From Taenia hydatigena (taxonomy: Eukaryota; Platyhelminthes; Cestoda; Cyclophyllidea; Taeniidae), in contig JADWOT020000732.1 of assembly GCA_036345935.2 (NCBI GenBank), positions 1-64,000 of the forward strand: DNA of 64,000 bases. The letters run 5' to 3'. Made by a program: the position numbers and the translations under genes. Under the pieces are notes generated by a model that saw only the letters and a program-made list of their open reading frames with translations, did not search any database and was not told the DNA's origin. Within the stretch, counting starts at the first letter, position 1, and each line of letters begins with the position of its first letter. This document shows positions 1-12,157 of the stretch, piece by piece.

Positions 1-1
1 C

Positions 2-166
2 CGTACAGCAGGTGCATCGGAAGGAATTGTGCCGGTGTTTGTGTTGGAGCATAAATATAAAATCATTGGAATGAGTAGATACGGCGGTGGTTTTGGTGGT
101 GGTGGTCTAGTTACTTCCAATGGCCTTGCCAACTCCATGGATGTGTACAGATTTGCTTTCACTTAA
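2..166 (+). CDS. Possible partial exon running in from the left edge
   Basis: The frame starting at base 2 is open for 54 codons before a TAA at 164-166. It contains a glycine-rich stretch (SRYGGGFGGGG) followed by LVTSNGLANSMDVYRF. It has no start codon at its left end, so if real it enters from outside the window. I see no good splice donor before the stop, which would make it the end of a gene or a decayed exon. I recognise no family. It could be chance. Confidence 0.18.
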   Translation, partial: RTAGASEGIVPVFVLEHKYKIIGMSRYGGGFGGGGLVTSNGLANSMDVYRFAFT

Positions 167-2261
167 ATTCATTTGCAATGTAGAAGTGACCAAACGTTGC
201 CTCGTGTTTAGCGATTCAGCTACTGTTGCCATCATCGCTCTTTACTTCCACGTCGTCTCACTAACCTTCACACAATTACCGTCCAAATATTCTACTTCTC
301 CCCATACTACTCCCAGAATTTTATTAGCGTTTTCCTGAACATTGTCAAATATTCTTTCTTTTGTCCTTTCTTCCACTTCTGGTTTTCATATTCTTTGGAG
401 GAGCATTTACGCCACACGATCATATGGATGTATTCCACAACATCATATTTAGCCTATCTGTGACGCCGTTGATGACATCTTTGCCGTCAGTAAAATGCGC
501 TTATCAAATGCTACCTTGCCCTCTCGAGATTGAGGATTGGTGAACCGTATCAGTGCATAGATACGAACGGAGCTTTTTATGAGTGGGAGCACATGAAGAT
601 GGAATGCTGAAGCCTAAGCACTGATCGGATTAGTTAAACGATGAACCGCACGTGACGACTCGCAACCATTGTCGAGTAGTTACCTGGGTTTATTTAGAAT
701 TGTGATTTGTGGGTGTCAGACTTCCGAGAATGGACAATTTAAGTAGAGGAGAATAGAATAGAATGTAGTGGGATTAACAAAAGGTAAGAGGAGATTATGC
801 AATGTATCCTAGGCGATTCTGCACCCAGAAAGGAAAGCTCTTTTTGCATTTCCTCACCGCTTCATTCTAGTTAGGAAACCGGCAGTTCGTTTTGCTTGGC
901 TAATGCAAATTTGCTATGCTTACAACTGGACGACCATTGCATTCCTGTTTTATGAACGAATTGCAAGAAAGAACTGCATATTCGCCGCTGCACACGATTT
1001 GAAATAGCAGCGCCTTGTTCCATAAAAATGGATACGCAAGGTCGTGGTGCGTAGAATCCAAAATGCGAAATGTGAAGGAATATTGTCTAAGCAGTTGAGA
1101 GCCGGCCCCCAAGCACTCGTTCCACAGGATGTAAATATTTGAGCCTGCTCATTCGCGCGCAGGTACACAAATAAATGTGAAGTTTGTGCGTAGGGGCTGA
1201 GGTTATTTAAAATAGATTAGCGGCTGTTAGAATACATGCATGCGAAAGTGTGCGACTACGATTGACTCGACCATGTTGCGCGTGTGATGGAAATGTGAAA
1301 TTAACACGAGCCAAAATGTAGTGATGTGCCTGCCACCACAAGCCTGTCAGATGAGATGCAGTCCCAGTAGCGGTGCTGTTTTCTCGTAGCACACGCCAAG
1401 ACCATAATACAACTATAGTAATTGTGATGGGAATGAGTAGCAACATATAGGGAGCTTGGCGCACACGGTAATGGGGAAGGCAATGAGTGCCAAGGATGCA
1501 ATGGACGCGTTGGCTGCATATGTCGCAGGATCTGAAGAGAAACACTGCAAGACAAAGATATGGACGAGTGTATGAGCGCCAGTCTTTTATTCTGTATTCC
1601 TTAAAAAACCAAATGCAATGGCGAGACCGACGACATCGACTTCGTTTGCATGCTTGTGGAAATGTTACTCTTATAGTAGATGAGAAATGCTCACTTGTTG
1701 TGCTTCGCATGAAGCATGCCGAGTGAATGTCCACTTGCACTTTTGTGGATGGTGATAATAGAAATAAAATTTCGTGGCATCACGTTGGGCGCGAAATGCA
1801 AGCCCTGGTGCCAATGTTAACCGTCGCAGTTTAAGCATGAAGTCGGTGTGAATCCACTGCGTGACCTCTGTTCTGATTGCAGTGCAATGATTTCGCAGTG
1901 GAAATGTGTGGGAGAACAGGCATAAAGTTGGGAAGGGACTTGGAGACATATTTCCTTTAAATGCACTCTACAACAATAGACATATTTACGGCTTTGGTGT
2001 CTACCAAAACGCATCTAATCCAAGTTGCATTTTTTAAAATTTTTCTGATCGCCTTCAGACTTGGTGTAGCTTTACTGCTGTACTAAATAACACTCTTGCG
2101 GTACCATCCTTAACTGTAACTTTGGCACAAGTTTTTGACTCTCCAACAGTGAACCGACCCATTGGCGTCTGTCTCCACTACTTTGTTTTATGAACTTTGA
2201 CCACGCGTACACTTTGTACAGCTTTTCTTCCCTAATCTTGATCTTCGCTTACAAATTCTAG
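167..2261. other. No supported gene
   Basis: Only short or unconvincing frames occur here. The longest is a 177-codon minus-strand frame (1207-1740) rich in Cys, His and Arg with no domain I recognise. A frame at 361-543 includes AFTPHDHMDVFHN after a pyrimidine-rich run, but it has no convincing donor. I found no repeat shared with the rest of the window that I would defend. Confidence 0.4.
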
Positions 2262-2445
2262 TTCACACGCTCACAGATTTCCTTGATTCTTCAGTCACAG
2301 ATAATCGACTGCTAAAAATCCCGCTGGGAACATTCATTCCTCTGATCGTCATACTCCTCATAGTCCTACTTTTCATCTTCCGCAAGCGATTTCTACTCTT
2401 CACACATTTGTGTTACAAGAATTCACCTGCATTCGATAATGAACG
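2262..2445 (+). CDS. Candidate exon with a membrane-spanning segment
   Basis: A pyrimidine-rich tract ending in TTCTAG precedes an open frame that ends at a strong donor (ACG|GTGAGT). The frame reads ...SSVTDNRLLKIP, then about 20 hydrophobic residues (IPLIVILLIVLLFIF), then the basic stop-transfer RKR, then a tail ending SPAFDNER. This is the layout of a type I single-pass membrane protein: outside, helix, cytoplasm. The acceptor is phase 1 and the donor phase 2, and the donor phase matches the next candidate exon at 2624. Exons for an extracellular part would have to lie further left, and I could not identify them. The protein family is unknown; a cell-surface receptor or cadherin-like molecule is a guess from layout only. 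Confidence 0.33.
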
Positions 2446-2623
2446 GTGAGTTCCTATTTCTCTTGACCAGCCTTATTTATTTGTTGTTGTGTTTGTTTCC
2501 ATGGTAACGATACCAACTCTCAAGGATCAATGCATGTGAGGTCGTCATTTTAACTAGTTTTGCTGAAAGTGGTTCTTGTCCTAATGCCCAAATTACCACT
2601 TTGTGTTCATCGTGTTGTTTTAG

Positions 2624-2723
2624 CCCTCATGCAGCGTCCTCTTCCCGATTGAATGCTGCAATGCTTCTGGTCATTAGAGCCCACCAAACCTTATGTCCTG
2701 TAGTTAAATCGTTGGTTGACGAG
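2624..2723 (+). CDS. Candidate exon, cytoplasmic tail of the membrane protein
   Basis: The acceptor TGTTGTTTTAG and donor GAG|GTAAGC frame 100 bases that stay open in the phase required by the exon at 2262-2445. The predicted residues include RPHAASSSRLNAA and end VVKSLVDE. The intervening intron would be 178 bases. The same frame runs on without splicing to 3047 (the longer frame starts at 2601), so an unspliced chance frame is the main alternative. No domain is recognisable. Confidence 0.28.
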
Positions 2724-3432
2724 GTAAGCCACTTGACCGAAACGGGCTGTTCTCAGGTCACAGCGGCACATTGTAGGGGATTCTCAATGCCCAATTCGTA
2801 TGCATTCCACTGGTATAATCGATATCGCACCAGTTTAGAGAGCGTGTGCAACATCGCCTTAGCCATCAATCAGCACTGTGGAATTGGCTTACTAGTCACC
2901 CTGCCCTTGTTCCTGTCCCCACGTATGGAAAGATTGTCCTTAAATGTTTATGCTAGCAAACAGAGGTTCGGTTGTACAAAGCTGACATTGTCGGTCTGGC
3001 TGGGCCGTCCGCTGATTGGAAATGCAGTGATGGAAACGAGTTCTTGAATTACCGCCTTCGGTGATTGAATGCTGCTCCACAGGACATGCAATTCTTTTGA
3101 CATTTGGCTTTTGTAGAAGAGCTTACTTTGAATAAGAATCGTTTAACTTATGCTCACATAGTGCTTTTATTTGCCCGATTCTTCGTGTCAATTCCTTTCG
3201 CTTCAATGTTGCTCCATCAACTCTGTGGGTTCTCTTACGTTTCGCCCTCAATCCATTCACTCTTAAACAAATGCTTCAACAGCATTGCAATGCGTACCCA
3301 TAAATAGCCCAAATGTTGTGTCTGTTTTGGCTCTTAATTGTTTTCGTAGAAATGTAAATATTTTTTGAATGTGTGATGAATGGATTGTTATGAAAGCATA
3401 TTGTATGAACCATTCTTGTATCGTGTTTTCAG

Positions 3433-3489
3433 CTTCACTCCTTCCGCCATCACCGAAGGAAAGTGAATGACTCTCTGTTCAGCTTAAAT
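3433..3489 (+). CDS. Candidate short exon, basic cytoplasmic segment
   Basis: The acceptor CGTGTTTTCAG is followed by 19 codons (LHSFRHHRRKVNDSLFSLN) and a consensus donor AAT|GTGAGT. It is phase 0 at both ends, which matches the end of the candidate exon at 2624-2723. The basic composition suits a juxtamembrane or cytoplasmic region. I could not find a convincing next exon. A stretch after an AG at 4067 reads HHDQTNAEPRDTQG and ends in a stop, but its phase does not fit directly. Confidence 0.25.
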
Positions 3490-6400
3490 GTGAGTGAAGT
3501 GTGAAATGAGCTAAAAACCGTTCGTTTTATTTTGCCGATTAGTGCTAGCACAGTAGAAGCAAATTCAAGGCTGAATGCGATTTCACCGTTCTCTATGCAC
3601 ATAAACTGCTCATGCAAAATTGTAATTTGTACAAAGTACTTAAATAGAGGAGGGAATTGTCAGCAGCCAAAACATGTTAATCGTATCCGCACATTGTGCT
3701 AACGAAGTCGACACTTTCTCCTTTTAAGAAAAGGAAGCGTCTGCTTGAATGAACAAAAACACGAGCCAGCAAATTGTTCGCTATGCCCTATTTTCTCTGG
3801 TATTACCTTTCAATGAATAATATTGGCATGATGTTATGAGGCAATACAGTTTGGTGCTTAACAGCATTCGCTGGAGGTAGGAAATTACGAAATCCCCAGA
3901 TTTGGACTGCTTCGTTCACCGTTGCATGACTAATTAACTTGTCTCTGCCTCAAATGGTGTTGCCGGAATTGTACCCAACTACTTTCACTAAAGAACAGAT
4001 GTTAATTGTTGTATGCAATTTTCCTGTCGCTTTATTTTTTTGTGAAAATCTACTAAACTGATGCAGCTCATCATGACCAAACTAACGCAGAACCCAGGGA
4101 TACACAAGGCTCTGAAGCGGTTGCTCAAAGTTTCGCCAATCAGTTAGAATGTTAATATGGAGTACACGAATCCGTCCATAGCTATTAAGACCCTAATTTT
4201 AAAGCCTTCATGCTACTGAGCTATGCAGGACTAACTACATTCCAAAGACACGCAAAGCATTTAGTCATTTACGAGATAACCGACTGCTGAAAATGACGAC
4301 TTGCATTCTGATCGGGCTACTGACTCTTCACTAAGTAGGCGCAATCAGATGACCAGAATTTAAGCCTAGGAAGTCCTCAACCAGGGATGCTGCTCGAAGA
4401 GCACGTGTCTATGCTATACGAATGCCACTTTAAATGTACCTTTCAGTCGACAAATAGTAGAAAGGTGTGAAGATTAAGTTATGGCTTTTAAGATCAGTTA
4501 TACATTGGATTACAACTAAAAACTTGTAGCACGATGCTTGAATTAATATGACAGTTTACTGTATGTAACACGAATTAATACCTATTTGCTTTCGATAAGT
4601 TCGTTAAAAATTGACTAGTTTTGCATTCTCGTATTGCCTTTGCAGAATGCCTTTTCTAGAAATTGCTAACCTTGCATTCGTTTTACGACCAATACTAGCG
4701 TTTTCCTTAGCACATCTCAACGGTATCCGACATAGGCAGAATGCGAGCTAGCGTATCTGAATGCCGTCCGAATGCGACGCGCGGCTTTGTGTAAACAATT
4801 TTGCCTTCTTTTGTGGTTAAGCTGCTGCGAGAAGCCTTGGAGCTGACCACTAAAATGCCTTTTACATGCTTTTTTCGCTTCTTTTCCTTAGGCTCCTTTC
4901 ACATTTACTCGCATTTCCAAAACCTTCCGATTAGATTGTCATTGATATGGCTACTGCATTTAATGCCATGTTGTATGGGCAATAGTGTTTCTCGACACGT
5001 GAAGCCCTCTGCGATCAACCCTAATACGGCGCGAACGTCAAGGAATTTGCCAAATCATTCTCACAGTCACAATACTGGCTACTCCATCCTCTGGAATCTT
5101 TGTGGTAAGGCACAGGCAACCATCCCTTACCTCTCAAGTTGCATCTGCGCTTTTAGCCAAGTAAAGCCTAGGCAAAGCGTCATCATTCTTATTCCACGAC
5201 GGTCTGTGCTACATCAGTTCTCACTTTGGGTATGCAATAGTAATGGCAGCACAGTTAGAAGGAGGCAAATCCATTACCCTGATTTTGAGCAAAATGCATG
5301 AAAATAAGCCTTGATCAGGGCTTCTTCGGTAGTCAAGCCAAAATTTCGCTTTATTAAATTTCAATTAATGCAAAAAGTAAGGTAATTAGGAAGCCCCTTA
5401 ATGCAGAATTTATAGTTAGGTATTTCTGCAAACATTTAGGGTGATTAAAATGCACCATCTCATTATGGACAGAAGGTGAAGGGGCAGATGTCACAAATAG
5501 GGTATCTGCACCAATCTCTGCAATCACAACGAACAGCAGATCAACTCAGATCAACTCCTACAGCCACTACTACTTGTGGATCTACTTCGACGGCTTTAAA
5601 CCAACGCAGCCCAGTTTGATTCCAATGGTAGTTGCCTTTAGGTGTGTCGCCTCGTACATCCTGGAAATAGCCAAATACTTTACCTGCCAGACTATTACAG
5701 ATCAAAACTTATATTTTCCACGAATGCAATATTCCAGGTAAAAGATCTGTCTAGCTATTATTTAATCACCTTTGTTTAACTACGAGTTGGCGTGGTGTTA
5801 TGAGCAATTCCTATCGACATGAGTAGCTTTAAATATATAGCTCTTCAAGCTCCTTAGTCCTCAAATGGCTTTGCCCTTTTGGGGTGATTTGAACTAATAT
5901 AGTCTAGTTTACAAGTGAGTTGGTCAATTGATGTACCCACTATTATCATGCAATTTATTACTTTCGTCGTGACCTTTTCAAACATACTGTAGGTTACCTC
6001 ATCCCTTTAAACATCACTTAAAGTTCGCTACTGGTCACTCTAGGCCATACTAGAAACGGTCAGTGGTGGCTGTGCGTGCCGGTGGACCAAGTGATAGAGA
6101 CATATTTAGGCATACACAGGTTCAGAAGTTGGTGTTGACGTACACCAACACCAACGTGCACTTAAGTCATAAGGGTTGAGATGTTGTAATCGCTAACCTT
6201 TCTTCTCATGAGTGTTTGCCAGCTACGTGGATTGCTTAATATTTTAAAAAGCGGCGACCTAGCTTAGTCCTGTGTGAAAGCACTACAGCTTAATCAGTTG
6301 CTCATTAGCTTACTCCCACATATACGTGTACTGTGGTTGAGATAAGCTCGTGTGTATCAAAATTCCTACCTTTTAACTACACATTACTCACAGGATTGAG

Positions 6401-6650
6401 AAGTCGATACATGTGACCATTACTTCACGGTTTGTAACAACTCACCTGATTTATTTGTACCAATGGAAAGCGATTTTCCTTTCCGAGTAGATGTGATTGC
6501 TTCAAGAGGAAAGATAAGTTATGGAAGTGAAGCTTGTGCACCTCCCAAATATTCAAAGTCGCGATATTTCGAGCTGATGCGATGTCCATGTGACAGCCTC
6601 TTATGCTTCCTTTCATCTGCGCTTAATGTGAATTATTAGATAGTGATAAC
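3490..6650. other. No supported gene
   Basis: A 166-codon plus-strand frame (4801-5301) contains a good acceptor-like run (CTTTTCCTTAG near 4890) and a donor-like GTAAGG near 5105. Its product shows no domain, and its phases do not connect to the exons upstream. The rest is stop-rich. It may be intronic to the candidate membrane-protein gene. Confidence 0.35.
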
Positions 6651-6706
6651 AATAAACTATTACTTGTTGGTATTTGTCGCGTCAGTTGATATCGTATGTG
6701 TGCTGG
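6651..6706 (+). repeat. Local direct repeat, copy 1
   Basis: This segment (TTACTTGTTGGTATTTGTCG...) recurs with substitutions about 1.3 kb downstream at 7970-8028. The similarity covers roughly 57 bases and includes the shared core TTACTTGTTNGNATTTGT followed by GTCNGTYGATAT. It is not related to the large repeats in the right half. Confidence 0.5.
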
Positions 6707-7304
6707 CGGAAGGGATGAGCACAAGCCAATTTGGCTCATGTATGGGGGGTGAGATATTGGCTGTTGACCTCACGTGAGATGGGTCAACTGGCGCTTCACG
6801 AGTGCAGATATCATCAGCGCCAGCTACAACTCCAAATCCTTTTCATTGTTTGATTTGTGGACTTACCACAATCAAACCATTGACACTGACCTCTTCTACA
6901 GACCGAAGGATGAAGGACATGTGTGGTTGCAACTAATGCGAAGAGGTGGCAGCACCAAGGAGGGGATGACGGACCGATTGATTCGCTACTGACTAACCGC
7001 TTCACTATACATAAAAATGTTTATTGAAGATGATTTTCTTCATCTCCTTACATGTTGATAGAGGAATGGAATCGCTGCAGAAGTGCAGTCAAACATTCAG
7101 TTGCAGGCAGTTGGCCAGAGCCAAAATATGCTGCTTTCCGAGAATTGTCAAGCAGTCTACTTCGATGCTGGTGTTGCTGCAGCGGAAGAGCTACGAAACA
7201 GCCCCACCACTGTAATGTGGAGAGAGTAAAGAGAGGAGAGGACGATGGGAGTCGCCTCAGCAATGCTTAGCAGAGCGCGATGATTAACTGGTTTACTTAT
7301 TCAG

Positions 7305-7370
7305 GCGAAGCCTTGGGTGAATATTGTTGCAAAAGTGAAAAGCAACTGTAACTGGGAGGGTGGAGGAATT
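7305..7370 (+). CDS. Candidate short exon
   Basis: The acceptor TTTACTTATTCAG and donor ATT|GTGAGA enclose 22 codons beginning AKPWVNIVAKVK and ending NWEGGGI, phase 0 at both ends. A further acceptor-like CTTTACCACAG ends at 7411, leaving a minimal 41-base intron before another short open stretch. With no homology and no neighbouring exon in a proven frame, this rests on splice-like signals alone and could be chance. Confidence 0.2.
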
Positions 7371-7969
7371 GTGAGAGAAAATGACCTGTTGTTGGTTCGT
7401 CTTTACCACAGCGCCTGCATCAATCTCTGGTTTGGAGTCAAAGCCAGTCAATGTGAAGTGACTTCACACGGTACCACTCCCACTGACTAGTAAATCAAGT
7501 AAAAGTTCACATGCTCATTTGTATTTCGAGATTCCATTTGCACCTAACTTTAGTGTAAGTGGTTACTAGCAATAAAAAAGCGATTAAAATGAAGCCACAT
7601 TGGAAGGCGTTGGTGCTCAAGACACTCCTTTCCTTAGTAGAAGTCAGTGTAAGCATCAAACAGTTACATCAATGCGCGATGAATACGGATGGAAAGGTTG
7701 TGGCTTGATTAATAATTATTGAGCTAGTTATCGTCAGAGGCAGTGGAAGAAACCACAAATTGTGAAGTGACATACTAAATGAGAAGACTGCACCCAGTAA
7801 ATCCAACGAGCCTAGAAGGAGGTGTGAGATCGGAGAAGTGGAGCTGAGTTGAGATGAGTTGACCCGAGGCAGAATTAGTTGATGGTAAGGCTTTCAAGAG
7901 TTTCGCATTAGGGGTTTAGAAACTACGCAAATTACCTAAGCCTATCCGTTTATTAGTATTACTACTTCA

Positions 7970-8028
7970 TTATGATAAGCTTTTACTTGTTAGCATTTGT
8001 GCCGTCGGTCGATATAAGATCATTGTGT
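7970..8028 (+). repeat. Local direct repeat, copy 2
   Basis: This is the partner of 6651-6706, in the same orientation, with scattered substitutions and at least one small length difference. Neither copy has flanking signatures of a mobile element that I can see. Confidence 0.5.
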
Positions 8029-8304
8029 GAAAGACGAAAACAACGAAATTTGTTAGAACAGAACAGAAGAGACAGCCAGTTTTGAATGAATCTCCGCTCA
8101 GGCATCGTCATCTAGCCGCCATTTGGGTTGTCGGTGATAATTTTGTGCTCTGTTGCAAGAATCAGTTTTCGCATTTCCGTCATTTGCATAGTGCCACTAC
8201 ACAAAACACCACTAACTTGCTGGCCTTTACCCACAGTCTGCTTTTTAAGGTGTGAATAGCAGGGACATTAGCTTTCAGTCAGCTGAGTATTTTCTTCTAC
8301 TCAC

Positions 8305-8444
8305 ATGTCATCCGATGATGGTAACTCGGCCGTTGAATCAATCTGTCCTATGATGAGTTGTAGTGGCGCGAGTGGTGGCCGAATGCCTCTTTGGCGTGTC
8401 GGGACGCCTGCGCAGTGTTTTTGGCCCTACCTTGATGAACCGGT
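8305..8444 (+). CDS. Candidate first coding exon
   Basis: An ATG at 8305 lies just after an in-frame TGA (about 8284) and opens 46 codons. The frame starts MSSDDGNSAVESICPM, continues GRMPLWRVGTPAQ and ends FWPYLDEP at a consensus donor GT|GTGAGT. The higher GC and balanced composition look coding. There is no signal peptide or domain I can name. An alternative donor two bases upstream would make it phase 0. The following candidate exons (8849 onward, phase 0) fit only that weaker donor, so the gene model downstream is unresolved. Confidence 0.3.
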
Positions 8445-8589
8445 GTGAGTTACGACCACTGAAAACAATTCTTCTTATATAGTAATATGAATGGACTGTG
8501 CTGGCAACATAATTTGCCCCTACGCTCCTACGATTTGTCGCTTAGCTCCGCACGCAGCCTCGTTTTATGCAGCATTAGTGTGATTGATA

Positions 8590-8968
8590 AAGTAAAGACA
8601 CTATTACAAGACTGAAGTAGGAGGAAATTCTGCGATAGGGCCTTGTATAGTGAAAAGCGAAAAGAGAGAATGGAAAGGAGCAGCATCAGCATTTATGCGA
8701 CCACTGCCCCTAGTACCATTGACAGCAGCAGGGGTTGTAGGCTTTAAAGCAATCTATAATGTGAGGCAACTCTTATCTATGTGGAAAGTTTAGGTTGTCA
8801 ACATAGAGGGCTCCGATTTTATTTGATGTTTCCTTTATCTCTTCCTAGACGGGTACTCCAAAGGCTAAAGTAGATACAATTCACGTTGAGGTGATGGTGA
8901 GAGAGAAGAAGTTGAGGGAGAATCCCACTGACCGGCCCCAGATGACTTGGCTTTCAGATGTTGATTGA
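8590..8968 (+). CDS. Candidate two-exon reading frame
   Basis: An open frame from about 8590 contains EVGGNSAIGPCIVK and then the hydrophobic LVPLTAAGVVGFKAIYN, and reaches a donor AAT|GTGAGG at 8761. After an 88-base candidate intron with a strong acceptor (TTATCTCTTCCTAG) the frame resumes in phase at 8849 with TGTPKAKVDTIHVEV and ends at a TGA (8966-8968). An internal ATG at 8695 could be the start, giving about 62 residues with one membrane-like helix near the N-terminus. No family is assigned. The antisense frame over the second part is the usual hydrophobic shadow. Confidence 0.3.
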
Positions 8969-9444
8969 CTACTTCGCCGAAGAGACAGTAACAAGGCATC
9001 GTAAGTCCTACGACAATAGCAACACAGTGTCCTGCAAGTAAACAAAGCACCTTTCCCCAATGCTATGCAACTGGTTGCATAGTTTGCAGTCCCAACAAAG
9101 GGTGGAGTTTGAGTCACCTTACATCAAAAGGCATTGCTTGGAAGCATCGTGTACCACAATTGGTCAGAGATTCGACATTACACAAGAAAATCGCCATGTG
9201 TTACCTGTTCAATAAGATCGTGATTGGTAAATGAAAAAATCAAATGCGAAGCTGCAATTCTAGGAAACTCTAATAGGCTGTGTCATATGTGTGTGAAGAT
9301 ATTGGCATACCACGATTGGCGGTAAGAAGCTAGAGTTGGAGAATTGGGCTGATGACTTAAGTGTGAAGTCAGCTTTTAGTCCTTAACTGCCATTTCACCG
9401 AAAGCATCCAACCAACTACCATACAGATCGATGCATAGCCTCAG

Positions 9445-9663
9445 AGGCACGTGCGATGGGTGCTTGAGGGTGGAAGTGACACAAGCATTGGGCAGGTGGA
9501 GGTCCATCGTGGCGACCTCAGCTGCGTGGCGTTATCCATTACGCAGTGGCAGTCCCGAAGTCATCACACAGGCTTTTCCTATCGCCTGCACCCACCATGG
9601 GCGAATCCGGCGCCAAATGGAGTGCATATCTTATGCCTTTGTCCGGCCTATGCTTGTGTACTG
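9445..9663 (+). CDS. Candidate exon open in two frames
   Basis: An AG at 9444 and a donor CTG|GTGAGG at 9664 enclose 219 relatively GC-rich bases that are open in two of three frames. One frame has WVLEGGSDTSIGQVEVHRGD, whose GGSD...GQVEV core faintly recalls the start of a scavenger-receptor cysteine-rich domain. The rest of that domain and its cysteines are not visible, so I do not assign it. The other frame is equally open. It may be an exon, a decayed exon or chance. Confidence 0.22.
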
Positions 9664-11289
9664 GTGAGGGAGACGCAGGTGTGTAGGTGATGCTAGACAT
9701 CAGTTATTCCACATTCTGTCTTTACTCAGTATACCATAACTTGAAGCGCGACATCATCAGGGCGAGTAGGAATGGCAGAGTACTCGTTTTAGTTATCATA
9801 TGAGCAGAATCGGGGGTCTACTTGTAGCCATAAGTACACTCAGTCGTGCCACATGAAGCTCACCTTGCAGACGTCGTAGTGTGCAATCGTCACTAGTGTA
9901 CATTGACACCTCGTCACAGGACTCAGGTGGCACTGTAACACCCGTCTTCAACGCTTCCGCCACAACCTCACAACTTTAATTCAACTTTACACTTCTACTT
10001 GTACATTGTTTAGACTCGCCATTTTATGTCGTTGTACAACCGTTTAAGGGGGAACAGTGGAAATCCAGCAGCCAAGTCTACCAGCTAGAAATGATGCGGC
10101 AGCAGACGGCAGACTAGACCCTCCTTCTTCCTCTTCTCCTTCTCTAGTTCATCCAGTCGAGTTTACACCTCTTCTTCCAACCGAGTCGAGTAGTTCTCCA
10201 TCAGTCTAAAGATGCGCTTTACAATGCTCGTTTTTCTTGCGAGATTAAGGAGAGGATTGAACGCAATCGCAAACCTACTTTTCACTAGTCGTTCGCTGAA
10301 TCGCTTTATTTAGCTCTTAGAATCGTGATCTCATTGCAGCATTGTTTAACTATGCACGATCTACAATGTTTTTGCAGGTCGTTGGGATGCTCGTATCACG
10401 AGGCTGGGACAGAAAGGACAGTAGCGATAGGCGGGTGCTTTGTCATCAACGCTTTTGTTTATGTTAACATCCCACACACGGAAACGCAGTAATAGGTTAG
10501 TCGAAGCAAAAGCAACTGCCACATGGAGCATAGAAGAAGGTGTGTTGCGTATCATTGCACCAATTGTCTCTTGTACTTGAATGGAATCAGTTCTCGAGCT
10601 ACAGATGTAGAGCATTTGCAGAGGACGTGAGATTGGGACAAGGCAATCGTCTTCGCAATCCTCTCACTTATCTTTATTACGGAATTCCTCTAATTGGTGA
10701 AAGGGTTCGGCTTTGACTGACGAGCGTGGTGACTAGTGACTACTCGTTGTTGGAACGGCTTCTTCGTGAGGATGCTGAGGACCTTGAAATGCTTTTCCGT
10801 CGTGATACTCTCAGTGCTTTCTCTTTTGCCGTGCCCAATATTCTGCCTCTCTCTGGAAGGAATTCAACCACACTTCATATCTATCACTACGTCAGCAAGT
10901 TGACACGTCCATGAGCGTTGTGCCCAGCTTGCACCAATTCGTCACGAATTCGGCATGCTGTAAGTGTAGGATTTGTTGCCAACGGGAACGATGATATAGA
11001 TGGTTACTGTTGGCAAAATGAATGGAAGAAGTCCTGGTTCATCACCTAAAGGCTTCGTCGGTGACAGCAGTGAAAGACAAGGATAAAGGAGTGCGGTGCC
11101 ACACAGCATCTCACAAAAGTGTTGACATTTTCGTGTCGCATTTCTCGCAGTCCTGCAAGGTGCCTGAGTGACCCTGAGCTCAGATCTAAGATAGTTTATC
11201 TACTTTTCCGTTGGTGGAGACAGAACATGAAGGTTGTTTAGCTTGGCAAAAATAAATTAAGCTACACGTCAGAACTTTGTTCTATGCAA
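9664..11289. other. Scattered open stretches, no gene model
   Basis: Short frames after AG sites end in stops. One is Ser/Thr-rich (about 9877-9979, ending NASATTSQL). One is Pro/Ser-rich (about 10048-10209, with PPSSSSSPSLVHPVEF). One is acidic (about 10726-10913, with LLERLLREDAEDLEML). They look somewhat coding but do not join in phase, and none carries a recognisable domain. Confidence 0.25.
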
Positions 11290-12020
11290 TCAACAAAACA
11301 GTTTTCGACAAATGATATGCGCGCGCAGTCGTCGATTTGGTCGAAATTATATCGACACAGTTCGTCAGGCCGCCCACTTCGTTGCCTAATTAATCACTGC
11401 AATAACGATGAGCCAAGTGTGTGAATCTGTCACAGTTGTCTATCTGCCATTTCATTCATAAGTCTGATCAGCACAAGTTGTAACACCATGCGTCGTTGGT
11501 TAGACCCGCAATTCTGCAAAGTCGTGTGCCCTTGTCTTAGGACAGACCGACACTTCATTCTGGAACTGCGATCTAATACGGCTTTTTCGCATTGCTGCTA
11601 AAAAACTAGTCATTTCAAAATGGGCGCAAAATCACGATTCAAAGCTTCAGTAAAGCAGGAATGATTAGAATCGTGATTTGACCCGAGCCTACTTCTTGTG
11701 TATGTGTTGCACATTCTGCTCAATGGAAGTTGTCTTAAAAGCAGACAAAGTTATTTTGACATTAGCTACGCTGTACCCCAGGGACGAACCGGTCAAAGCC
11801 ATACGTGAACTGATCCGCATTCTCTTGTCCATGCTAGCAATTCCCATGCATGGTTTTGCTTTTACAATTAAAAAGATTAGGTAAATGTCAAAATCAGCAA
11901 ACTAACAATTTTATCAATCTGCCAAATATAACGGATATGATAAATTCAAAAGTGCAAATGGTGGATTGCTGAAGAACAGCTGCGCCATCGAGATCTAAGA
12001 TAAAGCTGCCGGAATGCAAT
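11290..12020 (+). repeat. Inverted-duplication copy A
   Basis: This segment is repeated in reverse orientation at 15870-16655. In one stretch of about 119 bases (around 11755-11874) I count about 7 differences, so that part is roughly 94% identical. Copy A carries about 30 extra bases near 11357-11387 and lacks about 85 bases present in copy B. A peptide is open in both copies (LTLATLY...LSMxAIPMHGFAFTIKK), but stops flank it and no family is recognisable. I see no terminal repeats. Confidence 0.75.
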
Positions 12021-12157
12021 ATTAGTTCATTTTTTTACGTTTGATACAGAGTTTTTAAAAATGCTGTCTCGAGAGCATCAATAGATATGGACCAATCTTC
12101 TCGATTCCTGACACCAACTGCTTAGCACATAGGAGTTGAGTAAACGAGTTCTACTAA

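Noticed and set aside
1207..1740. 177-codon minus-strand frame, the longest in the window
   Set aside because: It has no domain and an odd Cys/His/Arg-rich composition, and about one frame of such length is expected by chance. No splice or conservation support.
8590..8760. HIG1-domain mitochondrial protein
   Set aside because: PLVPLTAAGVVGF resembles the start of that domain, but the second hydrophobic half with its conserved Arg and Gln-Gly is missing downstream.
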